DNA of 64,000 nt from Synanceia verrucosa (Eukaryota; Chordata; Actinopteri; Perciformes; Synanceiidae): the NCBI GenBank assembly GCA_029721515.1, contig CM056567.1, positions 21,374,731 to 21,438,730 on the forward strand, written 5' to 3'. The notes below the pieces were generated by a model. The model saw only the letters and a list, made by a program, of their open reading frames with translations, had not been told where the DNA came from and did no database searches. Positions 26,301-38,602 of the stretch are shown in pieces. The position numbers were made by a program, and so were the translations under genes. The stretch's first letter is position 1. The number at the start of each line of letters is the position of its first letter.

Positions 26301-29300
26301 ATATTCAGTATGACAGGAGCCGTTATAAAAAAAATAAAGTGTCTTTGAAATATGACAGCATGTAAAATGTTCTAGTAGAAACACAACACAGGAAATGAGC
26401 ATAATATGGAGCCTTCAAGAGTAGGTTCACAATATGGTTCAGTTATTACATCACTTTTTATTTATTGTGTTCAGTAACTAGTCCCTCTTCATGGAACGGG
26501 ATGCTTTTTATTGTATCTGATCCCATTGTCACCCCCCATGTGAGTAACCCTGCACAGAGGATTGTATATACACTGCACCAAACATTACTTTTGCATGTTG
26601 AATTGTTTACCACCATGTATTGTTTATGTCAAATGAACATGAAAGTGTCAACAACACTTACTAACTGCAGGTGCAATGCCTCCAACGCTGCCTGGACCGG
26701 GGATATTTCCTGCCACAGCAGCAGCCTGAGCAGCAGCTGCTGCCTGAGCCGTCGCTGCCTGCTGCTGCATCTGTCTGTGGCACTGCCGCAGGTCGAACAC
26801 CTAGCCAAGGAGCAGCACGTTACAACACTTCAGCCACCTATAACGCAGTGCTACGACACTGCTCACTGGTGCTTTCAAAATATAAATGTGCATGAGCTGG
26901 ATTCAGACCTTGATGTAGGCTCCAGGGTAGATCTTGTGCACAGCATCACCTGGCGCTCGGCCTGCCTCCCTGTCGAGGTAGTAGCTCTGTACAAACACAG
27001 CGTGGTCGCTCATACAGCGCATCCACACATCGCCCTCACCACGACACTCCAACTGCACGCCTTTACCTATGTGCAATCTGGGACACACATGAAACAGACA
27101 TGTGCATGTGTTGCATAGAGTCATAACCATGCCAAGTAACCCTAACCCTAGCCATCTTAAGACTCACCTCGCTCTCTCACTTGCATCTGTACGGTGGACG
27201 TTACTCAGCTGGCCGAGGCAGAAGCGATCGCCTCCTGACGGGTCAACATAACCATCCACTGTCACTACAGGGCAGCTGGAGGGCACCTTGAACATCTCAC
27301 CCACCTGGACGTCCATTTCAAAGTAGGAGATAGAGCACCAAAACTCTGGTCCTGCAATGAGCACAGAGCAAACAGTATGGGACAAACTAACAGATACTGC
27401 AGTTAAATGCCTGATTCATCATTAACAAAGACAGATTATCCTAAAACTTACAGCCTAGTAGGGGTGCACTATTTCATATTTCAGAGGTTATAGCTGGTTC
27501 AATTTTAATACACTAGAATATATAATAATATAATGTATATAATATTAAAATCCTGAGGAATCCAGTGGTTCCAAACGTCATACTGATCCATAAGTTACAC
27601 TAAATTTTGGCAAGGAAAAACCGGCGTCACAATTTTCCATATGAATGTAAATAGATTGTTAGGATACCACCATGCAGTATAATATTATTTTTTTTTGTAT
27701 TCTAAATGGTGTTCTTCCAGTATGTTCTTTAAACGATATGATTGTTGAAAATGTTACCTACTAACCTACAATCTCACAATATATCTCAAAATATTGAATC
27801 ATTACGCTGCAACCTACAGTGCACAAGCTTTACATCTCCTTTTAAACAGACATAAAATATTTAATAAATATTCAGTCAATGTAGACAACCAGGTTAAATA
27901 ACAATGACACCAATTTCTACTAACAGCAGTGAGCAGCACTTCAGTACCAGTTTAAAACACTGTTTAAATACTGTCAGCATTAGCAGCTCACATCTAACCT
28001 GGATGGTTGGACACAGAAGGAGGGAAAGAGGCTGAGCCGTGATGCTGAGACCCTGAAAGCAGAGGTGTGAGTACATTAGTCTGAGCAGTTCCCTGTACCT
28101 CACTAACAGGATAGTAAAATGAAATCTTGAAAAAATCTTGATGACTATTCCAGGAGCAACATTTAATGAGTATAGCTGGACTCTCCAGATGAAGCTCTGA
28201 ACACTTTATGCTCTAAATGAGTAATTCTGGCCAAATCCCTCAAATACATAACATAGAGCAGACCTATATAAACCACATTTCTACACTGTATATACCTGTC
28301 TATACCAGACATACGGCCTGTTATGCTTTTTAATCCGGTCTGCTGAACTGGTTCAAATTATATTATTAAATTCAATTATATCATATTTATGTCTGCTTGT
28401 GCCTGATTTTTTTAAAGTAATCCACGACAGCATGTGTGATGGTAAGTCTAATTGGACAAACTGTCTGCGTAACAACTGAAGAAGGTTAAAGCAGGTCATG
28501 AAGCTGAGCTCCATTCAAAAAAATCAAGAAAACTAACAACATAGTCATAACTAATGATCAAACATGCTGATAAAATGAACCTTCAGCTTCTCCTATAATT
28601 CAGCAAACAAATAAAGCACTTATTAGAGCTAATGTGGTGTTTCAGCAGCTTACAGACTGGCCTGTGTGGCCTGTGAGTCAAAAAGTTTGCCAATCCCTGC
28701 CTCTCTATACTTTACACAAAGTACTTAATAAAGAAAAGAAAGTCACATGAGGTCTTCAATATTAAAACCTTTAACTTTTAAACTTTTAAAGGAGCAGTGT
28801 CAGTCTTACAGTGGTGGTTTGGATGATGGAGGGGAGGTTGTTGGTGGCCACGGCCGTTCTGCTGGGGTCCTATCGGAGTGTAGGAGGCTGTGCTGCTGCC
28901 TGTCCAAACTGCTGCAACACAGGGAAGAACCATCAGTCAACCAGCTCACAGCTTCATTCTCTCTCATCAGGAAAAGAAAGCCTGCATGTAAATACTGTAT
29001 ACATACTGTAACCTAACCTGCATTTACTGCACTAAAACATTGTTCTTACACTGATGCAGATACCTCCAGATAAATCTATTATGAGCTCTTTCAATGTTGC
29101 TGCTATAAGGACTGAAACCTCTCTGGGAAAAACTAAATAATATGATATAACCTCTAAATAGTTGCCTCTCTTACAACTTGACACAGTTATACCGTTCAGT
29201 TACTGAAATGTTACTTATTTCACTTTCCCTATGCAGCTCTGCATAGGGAATGGAGCAATTTGGTTAAATGCTGCTTTTATGAGGATTCATCATCATATTC

Positions 29301-32300
29301 TGATCAGTTGCTATTAACACAAAGTGTATTCAAGTTAACACACAATAACTAACCAAGCACAGTAACATGTTTGTATTAAAAATAATGTATATACTGTATA
29401 TTATATATTAGGAGTGTAACGATACATGTATTTGTATTGAACTGTTTTGGTACGGGATGTTCGATTCGGTACAGGGCTGTGCACGGGTGAGTTCACGTTG
29501 CATGTGTTTACATTCTGCCGCTACACGTGCACCTACACTTGCAGCCTGTGTGCAGCCGTTGTGCATCATGGCTACTGCGAGCGATGAACCGCAGCTTGAA
29601 GACCCTTCCCTGTCGGTAAAGTCTCCTGCTTGGCACTTTGGCTTCTTGGTTAAATATTGCAGTGGAGAAAAACAGTGGATAAGACCAGAGCGATGTGCCG
29701 ACACTGTTCAGCTGAGATTGGGTATGTTTCCGGCAACACAACAAACATGCTAACTCACTTGAAACAACACCACCCTGTAAATATCACTGCTACAAGGAAA
29801 AAAACACCTTAGTGCAAACGCAGCTGATGGCAGCATTCAGACAGTCTCTTCCATGCAATTCAGATCGGGCCACAGCCATTGGAGTTTTTATAGCAGCGGA
29901 TCTAAGACCATAATTCAGAAAATGCTAAAGGTGATTGAGCCCCGGTACTTCAGCCAAAAAATAATACCAGGCCTTTATGAAGCTAAATCTTCTGTTGTCC
30001 AAGACATGTCAAAATGTGTGCAGTAGCACTCACAAATTTGTTTATTTGAGAATATTTTACTTAACTTATAACCAGGCGGCACTTTGCAATTACTATTTTT
30101 TCCTGTTTGTATAATGTTACAATAAATTGTACAAATAGTGAACACGCAAATAAACAACAAACAAATTTAGGGTTTGCATTTTGTTCCCATACTGTACTGA
30201 AAATCAACCAAACCGTGACCTCAAAACAGAGGTACGTATCGAACCGTGATTTTTGTGTATCGTTACTAGGCCTGTCACAATAGCAAATTTTGCTGGATGA
30301 TTTATTGTCCCACAACTTATTGCCGATAAATGATATTTTTGTCAGCATTATTCTGAGGTTCTTAAGAGGTTCTTTTTCTCTCTATGTGGCTCATACTTTG
30401 CTTAGAACTTATATTTTACTAAAATCCATTTCCTGGTGACTGTATACAACAATATATCACACTTATTTCTTCAGAAAGCAGTACTTATTGCTATTTCACA
30501 TTTGATCAGCAGTCACACCCTCCATGCCCTGTCTGAACAGGTGAGCCACCGGTTTTAAATAAATCAGACACTGTTACTCAGTAGAACCTCTTCTTAACCA
30601 TTCATACAATTTTATATGTAGTGTTAATGTGTTTTCATTGCTGTTATTCTGTACACATCCTGAAGAGGGATCCCTCCTCTGTCGCTCTTCCTGAGGTTTT
30701 TTTCTGTTTCTTTTTCCCTGTGAAAGGGTTTTTTTTGGGGAGTTTTTTCTTTTGTCGATGTGAGGGTCATTTGTAAAGGACAGAGGGTGTCATATTCTGT
30801 TCAGACTGTAAAGCCCAATGGGGCAAATTCATAATTTGTGATATTGGGCTATACAAATAAACTTGATTTGACTTGATTTATCACCAGCTGTAAATCACTG
30901 CTACTTCAAAACTAATCAAATTACTAATAAAGTATTACAGACGGCACGGGCTCAGCGGCACTGAGGCTGGCATGATCGGGCATGTTTGCACACTGTCTAC
31001 CGGCCCGGCAGTTATTTTCACTTCACCCGGGCTTTTGGGCAACCGTTAATGTTGAACCCTTCGAGGCAATCGAGGCTGGGGCATTTAGCTTCGAAATCAT
31101 CTCTTTAACTAATCTTACTAGTTTCTCCTCTTTACGTGGCTCTGTACTCCTCACCAGCTCACCTGCTACAGCTGCTCTGTGTGTCTGCTAGCGGCCCCTC
31201 CTCCTCCCACTGAGACAAAGAGACTTTATGACTGACAGGAGGTCTCTGCTGTGGAACCAACGCACCCATCCATCCATTTTCTACCGCTTATCCTCACATA
31301 GGGTCACAGGAGGGCTGGAGTCTATCCCAGCTGTCTTAGGGTGAAAGACAGGGTACACCCTGGACAAGTCTCCAGTTCATCACAGGACACATAGAGACAG
31401 ACAACCACTCACACTCACATTCACACCTACGGTCAATTTAAATTAACCAATTAACCTAATCCCCATGCATGTTTTTGGATGGTGGGAGGAAGCCAAAGTA
31501 CCAGAGAGAACCCACACAGACATGAGGAGAACATGCAAACTCCACACAGAAAGACCCCGGGTCAGGAATCGAACCCAGTACCTCCTTGCTGTGAGGCAAC
31601 AGTGCTAACCGCTACACCACCCAATGCACGCAGGTGTTGAGAAAGATGCGTAGAGTGAACTTAAGCAGCCTCTCTGGTAGAGAGAGACGAGGAAAAACGG
31701 CCGACTTTGTTTTCATTTACCATTTCATTTTCATTTACGATAAATCAATTTATTGACTATCATGACAGGCCTGATCGTTACACCCTCTAATATATATTTA
31801 TATGTATATAAATCATTTTAATCATACATGTTTATGTATTATCAGGGATTCCCCATCCCCTGGAAAGTAGATGTATGAAGAATAAGATGCTAACAATTAA
31901 ATTTGATTCATTAGAATGAGCTCATCTCTTCCGTACTGGCAGACTTATCTTTATCCTGGATGTGTGGATGTGAGGACTCACTGTGGAAGGCCGCCTGGCT
32001 CTGGGAGTGTTTATTGCTGCTGTATCCATTCTGTCCATGCGAATGAGAAGGAGGTAGGGACGGTTGTTGTGGGTGGGGGGGCTGTGAGGGTTGCTGGGCA
32101 GCCTGTTGCTGAGGAGGGGGCTGGGTTGGGGTCGAAGGTCGGGGTGCCGGAGTCATGACTTGAGCCTGTGGAGATGCAGCTTGGAGATGTCCGTCACCAT
32201 GACCACCCTGCAGGGGCAGCATGGAGCCAGAGCCAGACACTGGAGGGACAAGAGAAGACACATCAGGTCTGTCTCATTACTGTGTTATAGTGTCTATACA

Positions 32301-35300
32301 TTATCTATAAACAGTGTTTAACAGATTTATTAGACCAAGGTGTTTACCACCACTGCTGCCCTAAAAGTCAGTACTGCTAATTACCAAAACATTTTTAATG
32401 TTTCTATAATGGTTAATCCACCAGTATGTGCAGGCTCTTTAATCAAAATAACATCTTTAATGATAAAATATAAATATCATTATCTATGAATTTAAAAAAA
32501 AAGTTTATTGTATATACTGATATTTATCACATTGCTACCTGTTTGCCTTTTAGCTGCCTTTATCTGTTTTTTATATTTAATCAATTTTTACACTTTGACA
32601 TGATAATAAACACTTTGAATCTCTACATAAAAGCAGAAAAAACAAATCACATTATTATTATTTTTTGATAAAGATGTTAAATTCCACTTATTTCCTGTCA
32701 TTCCTGAACAGAAATTGTGTTATTTATCTGATACCTGCTCAAAATAATAATAACTAACAATAATAATTAAAAAATGTAGAGCTGACCTTTGGGTGAGACG
32801 GGCAGGTTAGTGTATCTGGTGACAGGTGGGGGTCCATGGGGCTCAGAGGACAGCTGTGGGGCAGGCAGGGGCTGGCCATAGTGGTCTGGAGGAGGGAGCT
32901 TCAGGGCCGCTTGGTGGTCAGACAGAGGCATTCCTGGTGGGAGGTCCATCTGTATACAGTCATGGATGTACTCTTCTTTGATCAGGGTGCCTGGTGCTGC
33001 TGCAGGAGGCAGGAGGACACATCACTACACTGTCCTGCAGTGATGTCAGTGTGGACAGAGCTCACGCAAAACTACACTAGCTCATCACAGAGACAGTCTG
33101 AACATCACTGGTGCTCATGCAGTTATTGGTTATTTATAGTCTATCTATTAAGACTAGCTGCTGAGGGCATTAACTTTTATCTTTGTTTGGCATATTTTAC
33201 TCTCCTTACCACATGCATGCCATCTAGTTTTCAGCACAAGCTCAGCTCAAGGTTCAAACTAATTCTTTCACTTTCTATACACACAAATATAGCAGGAAAA
33301 AAAATAAAAAATAATAATAATAATAATGCCAATGCTCCACATCCACACTGTTCTCATCCACACTGTGTCTCTCTAAATGGATATAGAAAAAGTTATGTGA
33401 CTGTACAGAAAACAAGCTCAGTAGCTTCACTAGACACCCAAGGATTTGTGATTCTTTATTATAGAAACACTTCGTTAGCCTAATAGCATAATTGCCTAAA
33501 TATATTTCAAGGTTTAAAGAAAAAAAACACCTTTTAACACACAAAAACACTTTTTATTTATACTGCAATTTTGCCAAAATGTGACTTAATATGACCTAAT
33601 TATGCTATTAGGCTAATGATTTGGATGAGAAAACTATTTCTATCAAGCAGTAAATAGACTATTAATATAAACATATATATCATAATATAAACAGTACTAT
33701 TTGGATTAAAACTTTGATTTTATTCCTACATGGTTAGAGAGCAAGGTTATGCAATTTTGGGCAAAAAAATCAATGTTTAGCAGAGGATCAACAATCCCCA
33801 GGTATTTAATTCAGTCATGGAGACCTTCCTTCAGAGTTAACTGACCTCAGCATAGCATTTTTCCACTTTCTGTCTCAACACTCTCTATTATAGTCATCTA
33901 TGCCTAAATGAAACAATTTGGCAGTTCCTGACACAGTGAAGTATATGACTCACTAAACTTTTAAATTTAAATGTCAATATTCATTTCAGTCTGCCTAAAA
34001 ATGTCTATACACCTGCATTGTGCTTGCAGGATAATCCCTCTGCTTGCTTCAGCTTGTATCACCAGTACATCATTAGTTCAGAGCTCTACTGGTGGTGGAA
34101 AGCAGCTAGAATTTGACACTACATGTGTAATAAAAATATTGCATAAAACATAATCTATGTACACAGAAAAGTGACCAAAATTTCAGGCTGAAATTTGCTC
34201 ATACTGTCTAGTCGCAGAGGTGAAATGTCCATACACAAGCTTATCTGCTCCATTACAGTGTGAGAATGATCTGAGAACAGTGTTAGAGTGATGAAGAAGC
34301 TGCTCTTAGTGCTGACACAGAAAGAAGTTTCCTGCTGAGCTCAGTCCTAAACTAACAGAATGTATTACTGCAGGACATTTCCCACACTGTGATCTGCTGT
34401 ATCCTTTAAATTAATATGTTGTGCAATAGGATAAAACTCACCTGTATTCTGAAGGCTGAGGCCAACTGTCAGACAAGACAGAAAGAACCAGACATGAAAG
34501 GTTGACTAACAGTCATCATGTGTATATACAGTACATAGAATATGAAGCATCAGCAACATACTCAGTTCAACAGGATGAGATTTAAAAACGAAGCAGACCT
34601 ACCGATGCCTGGGGACACCACCCTCTCATAGTGGTAAGGGTTGACACACACATTGTCATATTTCAGGTCAAAGGCGTACTGGCAGAACTTGACGTGCTTC
34701 AGTTCATTTTTGTGGAGGTCAGGCCAGCGCCACAGCCGTGCATAAATGACATGAGGAAAACCTTTCCTCCCTGCCACCTGAGGAGAAAGCACAGCATTAT
34801 TATTATTGTTATTATGGCTCACTGACCCATAATTTAGATTTAGGTTCTTCTAATTTATTTTTTATTTATTCTATTCAATTGAAGAATATGTATATTTAAG
34901 TAACATTTCTGGCTAGTCTGCACTTTAAAATACTTTTTTGCTTTTATTGGATTTAATGAAGTTATTTTTCAGGGTCTTCTAAAATATTTATTTTATTCAA
35001 TTGTAGAATATTCTAATGTTTAAGGTTAAAATTAATGTGCATTGGTTAATAATAAATGGGTCAGTTTTTTTCAGACCTACTATTGCTGACTATTGTTCTC
35101 TGTTTGAGTAATATCACTTGATTAAGCCTTTTCTTACAGTCCATACTACAATAGAAGTGTTAAAAGTTTGTATGATTAAAGCTGATATCGTACTGATCAA
35201 TATCCGTGTCGGCGAATACTCAAGGCTGCAATATCAGTACATCAGAAGTAAAAAAGTTGTATCAGGACACCCCTAAGAAAGAGTGTTCTAATTAGGAGGA

Positions 35301-38300
35301 GCTAAAAGGAGCTTAGTCCCCAATAGAGGCTGCTCTGAGACTTTCAGGGGGTGCTCTAAACATTGCCCATATTAAACTGTATTTTATCTTCCCCACAATG
35401 AGCTCCTGGAAATGAAAAAAAGAATAAACGTGTCATGACTGTGTGTGTTTATTTGCTCATTAATGTTCATTTTTTCTCAACATTCGTCTCAATTAATTAA
35501 CACTATAGCTTGTTTCCTGCTGTGGTTGTGGGGCCGCTGGACTATAATCGTGAGATTTCTGTCGCCACCTGTACTCCACATTATTGAGCAGTGACTGGGA
35601 TAGTTTGACTCAACTGTTTTCAGGAAGAGACCACGTTTGCACTGGTGATTTAATTTACTGCATACTTTTTGGGTTGTTGCTATTATTCTTATATTAAATG
35701 TTTCTGATTGTATTAATCACAGTGCTGTGGTAATAGTGGAGTGTTTTTGGCCACACTTAGTTATATGTGCATGTGTGTGGATTGGAAAGTCATGGTGCTC
35801 ACTGTAAAACAGGGCTCCCAGAAAGCCACTATGTAATTCGAACCCTGAGGCCAAGACCCTAGAAAATCAACTGCTGCCACTCCAAAATAGAAGTTCCCTG
35901 ACCGGGAATCGAACCCGGGCCGCGGCGGTGAGAGCGCCGAATCCTAACCACTAGACCACCAGGGAGTGGTGATTGCCTATGTGATGATTTTTTGTATCGT
36001 GTGTGGATCACAGATTGGGTGGTACATACAGGTCTGTAGACTGATAACAAAGTAAAGTAAATAGCTATAAAATAAGTGTGGTATGAGTTTACTTTCTATG
36101 TGTATATGTACATATATACACATATATACATATATATGTATATATTAAATATATTCATATATATATATCCATAATACTGTAATGTGACAGAATCATTCTA
36201 TAGCTGCATAAAACTCTACATAAGAGAAACACTGTGGCTTAGTGCAACAGGTTGAAACTGTAACAATACAGCCATGAGGGGACAAAAAATGCTGCAATCG
36301 TAACACCCCACAGCCTAAAAGTGGGAGGGAGGATGGTCAGTGGGGGGGTAGGCACTGTCCATGGTTCGGATCCTGTAGAGGTTCGGACTACAGACTGACA
36401 ACAGTCCTTTGAACCAATCCCACGACAGAACTGTCCTGAACGTTCTACAATTCTGTTGTGGGATTGGTTCTAAAGTAGTCATGTGTTTTGTGTCATCTTT
36501 AATACACAACAGTAAACACTAGTTGGCGGAACATTTTCTATACACGTTTCTGGGCATGAGAGCTGATGACTGTCCCCTGGTGGCTGGCTGCAGTTGCCTT
36601 TACGTCAAGCAAATTCTTTTATTTTTTTCAAAATAGACTGTACTTATATAGTGTCTTATGGTATCTGTTGACCTCTCAAAGTGCTTTTACACTACATATC
36701 ACATTCACTCATTCACACACATGCATACACTGATGATGGAAGGAAACTATCGCAGGAAAGTACACATTCACTGATGCACAGAATAGGCCTGTCAATAAAT
36801 CAATTTATTGTACAATAAATATATCGCCATGCGCGCGCACATTTTACAGCTGGTGATAAATGGTTAAGAAGAGGTTCTACTGAGCAACAGTGTGATTTAT
36901 TTAAAACAGGTAGCTCAGACAGGGCATGGAGGTAGGGCTGTGCGATATGGATAAAATTCTATATCCCGATATAGCCGCGTTCATATCCCGATAACGATAT
37001 ATATTCCGATAAAGTATTTTTTTTTCTGATGTGTTTTTATTTTCCATTGCGCTCTCCTCCGTCTCCTCTGTGGCGTAATCCCTTATATGCTTTTATTCTG
37101 AAGGCTTAGTTTGCGAGCGACCGGAAGTCCGGCTTTGTTTGTGCTGTAGCCTACTTACTGTGCAGTTTGGCTGCTAATAAAGATGTGTTTTAAGCGATAA
37201 TAAATCATTCACACGCAACACGACGTCCTCCATGCTGCTTTACCTCTGTTTACTTCTGACCTACAACTTTTTTTGTTAAAAAAAATCACTTCAACCGATT
37301 TTAATCAATCTCCATTGAAATGGTTCATGACCGATCGGCCCTTTCCCCCACTTTGTATATCCAAAGTCTAATAATACTGAATGTGCAGCATGTCCAAGTT
37401 GATTCAGATTTTCCAGATTGATTCGTTTCGATTCACAGTTCGATCCAATTTGATTCGATATCGAGTCAGTCAGGGATATTTCAGTTAAAATAAATGCTCC
37501 ATTATTTTCTGCCGTGCCGAGTCTGCCGACTGTGTTTCCAGGTGATGTCTTGTCAAATGGTTGCGAAGATTCGTCGTATTTCCGCTGTATTTTATCTTCC
37601 CATTAAATATTTTGCATACTACATGTTTTTTGTCCAACTCGTCATTTTCTTCCAACTTCTTAAATGCGAAATGCATCCAAACATCAGCTTTTAAACTCGT
37701 CGGCGGTGCCTGGAGAGGTGGACTTGCTTCTGCCATGTTTGTTTGACTGCTGGCAGTAACATCTCATAAGATCTTATGAGATCTTATGATCTAAACGCTG
37801 ACCACACAAGACTTCTTCTTCTTCTTCTTTGGTTTCAGCAGACTAGCTATGAAGACTAGTACACCCAGGACAAGTCTCCAGTTCATCACAGGACAGACAG
37901 ACACACTTACATTTACATTGATAGGCAATTTACCTTATATAGGCAGTTGACCTTATATTGCACATCCACACCCAGCAATTCACGTGCCGAGTGTAAAGTA
38001 TAAATGTAAAAGGTTCTTGAAACATGCAGAGCAACCTCACATGCACACACAGATTCATTGCTATATAGTTGGATATAAATAAATGACTTTGTTCTAAACA
38101 TATGAAACACAAAATTCTCATAAAAATACACACACAGATCAACCATATAGCTTTTTCAATTAATTGTGTCTAGAAAATCTAAAGTCTAGAATCTAAATGG
38201 AAATGGCTACTATTACAACCCGTGAAAGCTTAAAACTGTATGAATATAATAGACTGTAAAATGTGAAAGTGAAAGTTACAGAACAACCTAGAGTGAATCT

Positions 38301-38602
38301 GGAAGTTGAAAGCTGAGTAGATGATAAGATTGAACGGTGAAGTGGAACATGGTGGTTTCACTGACCTGCAGCCGTCCGTCCAGCGTCCTCTGGATGGTGA
38401 CACACTTGCTGGGATGCACACCGTTGGTGGTGATGGCGGTGATGAGCGAGTCCAGCTCGTCCTTCTTCTCCTTCAGCTTCTTCACCAAGCTCTCGATGGC
38501 CCGCTTGGCAAAGCCCTCGTTCTCTCCACCCTGCCGGTGGCACATGAGGCTGTGGACGATGCTGAGGCAGGCGTCATTGCTGCTCGGTGGGTTCACCGAC
38601 AT
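23368..38602 (-). CDS. smad4: Smad4, common-mediator Smad (TGF-beta/BMP/activin signalling), 11 coding exons
   Basis: Co-Smad that joins receptor-activated Smads, enters the nucleus and binds GTCT-type DNA. Exons in transcription order: 38602-38366, 34777-34603, 34465-34442, 32996-32787, 32239-31937, 28911-28810, 28052-27999, 27351-27168, 27077-26909, 26800-26662 and 23579-23368. All phases close, giving 602 aa. Exons 1-2 form the MH1 domain: NDACLSIVHSLMCHRQGGE, then the DNA-contact hairpin LQVAGRKGFPHVIYARLW. Zinc ligands are seen in CQYAFDL and VCVNPYHYERV. Exons 3-7 are the linker, enriched in Pro, Gln, Ser and His and about 50 aa longer than in human. Exons 8-11 form MH2 (FWCSISYFEMDVQVGE, DHAVFVQSYYLDREAGRAPG, GWGPDYPRQSIK). 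The exon 5 donor (CA|GTACGG) is weak but is the only one that keeps frame. Paralogue identity (a/b/c copy) cannot be told here. Confidence 0.96.
23768..23906 (+). repeat. SINE fragment (3' part)
   Basis: It matches the 3' half of the tRNA-headed SINE seen complete at 60549-60919 (landmark tgatgaactggagacttgtc). It is 5' truncated and lies in smad4 intron 10. Confidence 0.85.
24340..24955. other. smad4 intron 10 stretch with a possible degenerate inverted-repeat element
   Basis: The sequences tcaactctacttggttttgg near 24401 and caatggaaaactagaaagat near 24848 are weakly inverse-related. They resemble ends of a fish non-autonomous transposon. Boundaries are unclear and no gene was seen. Confidence 0.25.
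25632..26098. mobile_element. Tc1-type MITE (about 467 bp)
   Basis: The left end cactgatcagtgattacatt and the inverse of the right end gttatgcctgatcagta are similar, and TA flanks each. The interior keeps only scraps of a Tc1 element. It is an internally deleted, non-coding copy in smad4 intron 10. Confidence 0.7.
30650..30880 (+). repeat. Retroposon 3' tail inside the inner hAT element
   Basis: This is a fish retroposon tail with the landmark tttgtgatattgggctatac, ending in short tandem repeats of ttgattt/ttgactt type. The 5' extent is uncertain. Confidence 0.6.
31266..31620 (-). repeat. tRNA-headed SINE, minus orientation
   Basis: Same family as 60549-60919. It is flanked by ccaacgcac (31257-31265) and ccaatgcac (31621-31629), a 9-bp target duplication with one mismatch. 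The tail is a short (ATCC)n. Confidence 0.88.
34830..35285. repeat. Interspersed DNA-transposon relic, copy 2
   Basis: It matches the repeat at 3836-4280 (landmark tcagacctactattgctg) and ends in gtatcaggacacccct. It lies in smad4 intron 1 of the coding part, just upstream of the exon carrying the MH1 hairpin. Confidence 0.55.
35894..35965 (-). tRNA. tRNA-Glu (CTC)
   Basis: The minus strand folds as a standard 72-nt tRNA without intron. The acceptor arm pairs TCCCTGG with the 3' CAGGGA. The internal promoters are A box TGGTCTAGTGG and B box GGTTCGATTCC. The anticodon loop holds CTC within GCGCTCTCACCGC. A T4 run shortly downstream on the same strand can stop RNA polymerase III. No degeneration is seen. 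It lies in smad4 intron 1 of the coding part, same strand. Confidence 0.95.
36411..36470. other. Near-perfect 60-nt hairpin
   Basis: The 5' arm gaaccaatcccacgacagaa (36411-36434) pairs with the 3' arm ttctgttgtgggattggttc (36447-36470). There are 22 Watson-Crick pairs, one G-U and one mismatch over 24 bp, with a 12-nt loop. It may be a tiny MITE or a pre-miRNA-like stem. Confidence 0.6.
36645..36785. repeat. Dispersed fish repeat, copy 1
   Basis: It shares the block acactacatatcacattcac and neighbours with 49855-49985. The family is unknown. Confidence 0.6.
36786..36932 (-). mobile_element. Fragment of the inner-hAT family
   Basis: It begins taggcctgtcaataaatcaa, the same terminus as 30267. 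It then reads, inverted, the segment tctactgagcaacagtgtga found near 30570-30590. It is truncated where the next hAT element starts. Confidence 0.7.
36933..37745 (-). mobile_element. hAT transposon 5' part with BED finger coding
   Basis: It starts tagggctgtgcgatatgg, a terminus typical of fish hAT elements. The minus strand at 37736-37485 encodes the first 83 residues of a transposase: MAEASPPLQ, then a BED finger region SGNTTNLRNHLTRHH. In the finger the second expected Cys is lost (VCKIFNGK where C-x2-C is usual). The rest of the transposase is absent. Confidence 0.8.

Larger units (their letters stand above)
30267..31773. mobile_element. Inner non-autonomous hAT element with perfect 8-bp target duplication
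   Basis: Its ends are inverse (taggcctgtcacaatag at the left; ctatcatgacaggcctg at the right). It is bracketed by identical 8-bp copies of atcgttac at 30259-30266 and 31774-31781, the hAT signature. The duplication lies inside the right terminus of the outer element. A SINE (31266-31620) and a LINE/SINE-like tail (about 30650-30875) are nested further inside. A related fragment lies at about 36786-36930. Confidence 0.9.
29409..31791 (+). mobile_element. hAT transposon remnant, split by a second hAT element
   Basis: The left end taggagtgtaacgatac is inverse to the right end gtatcgttacaccctcta, once the inner insertion at 30267-31773 is removed. Inside, the plus strand has BED-type zinc finger coding (MATASDEPQLEDPSLSVKSP, then in a shifted frame YVSGNTTNMLTHLKQHHP), as in hAT/ZBED transposases. 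The frames are broken and most of the catalytic domain is gone. It lies in smad4 intron 5. Confidence 0.85.
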
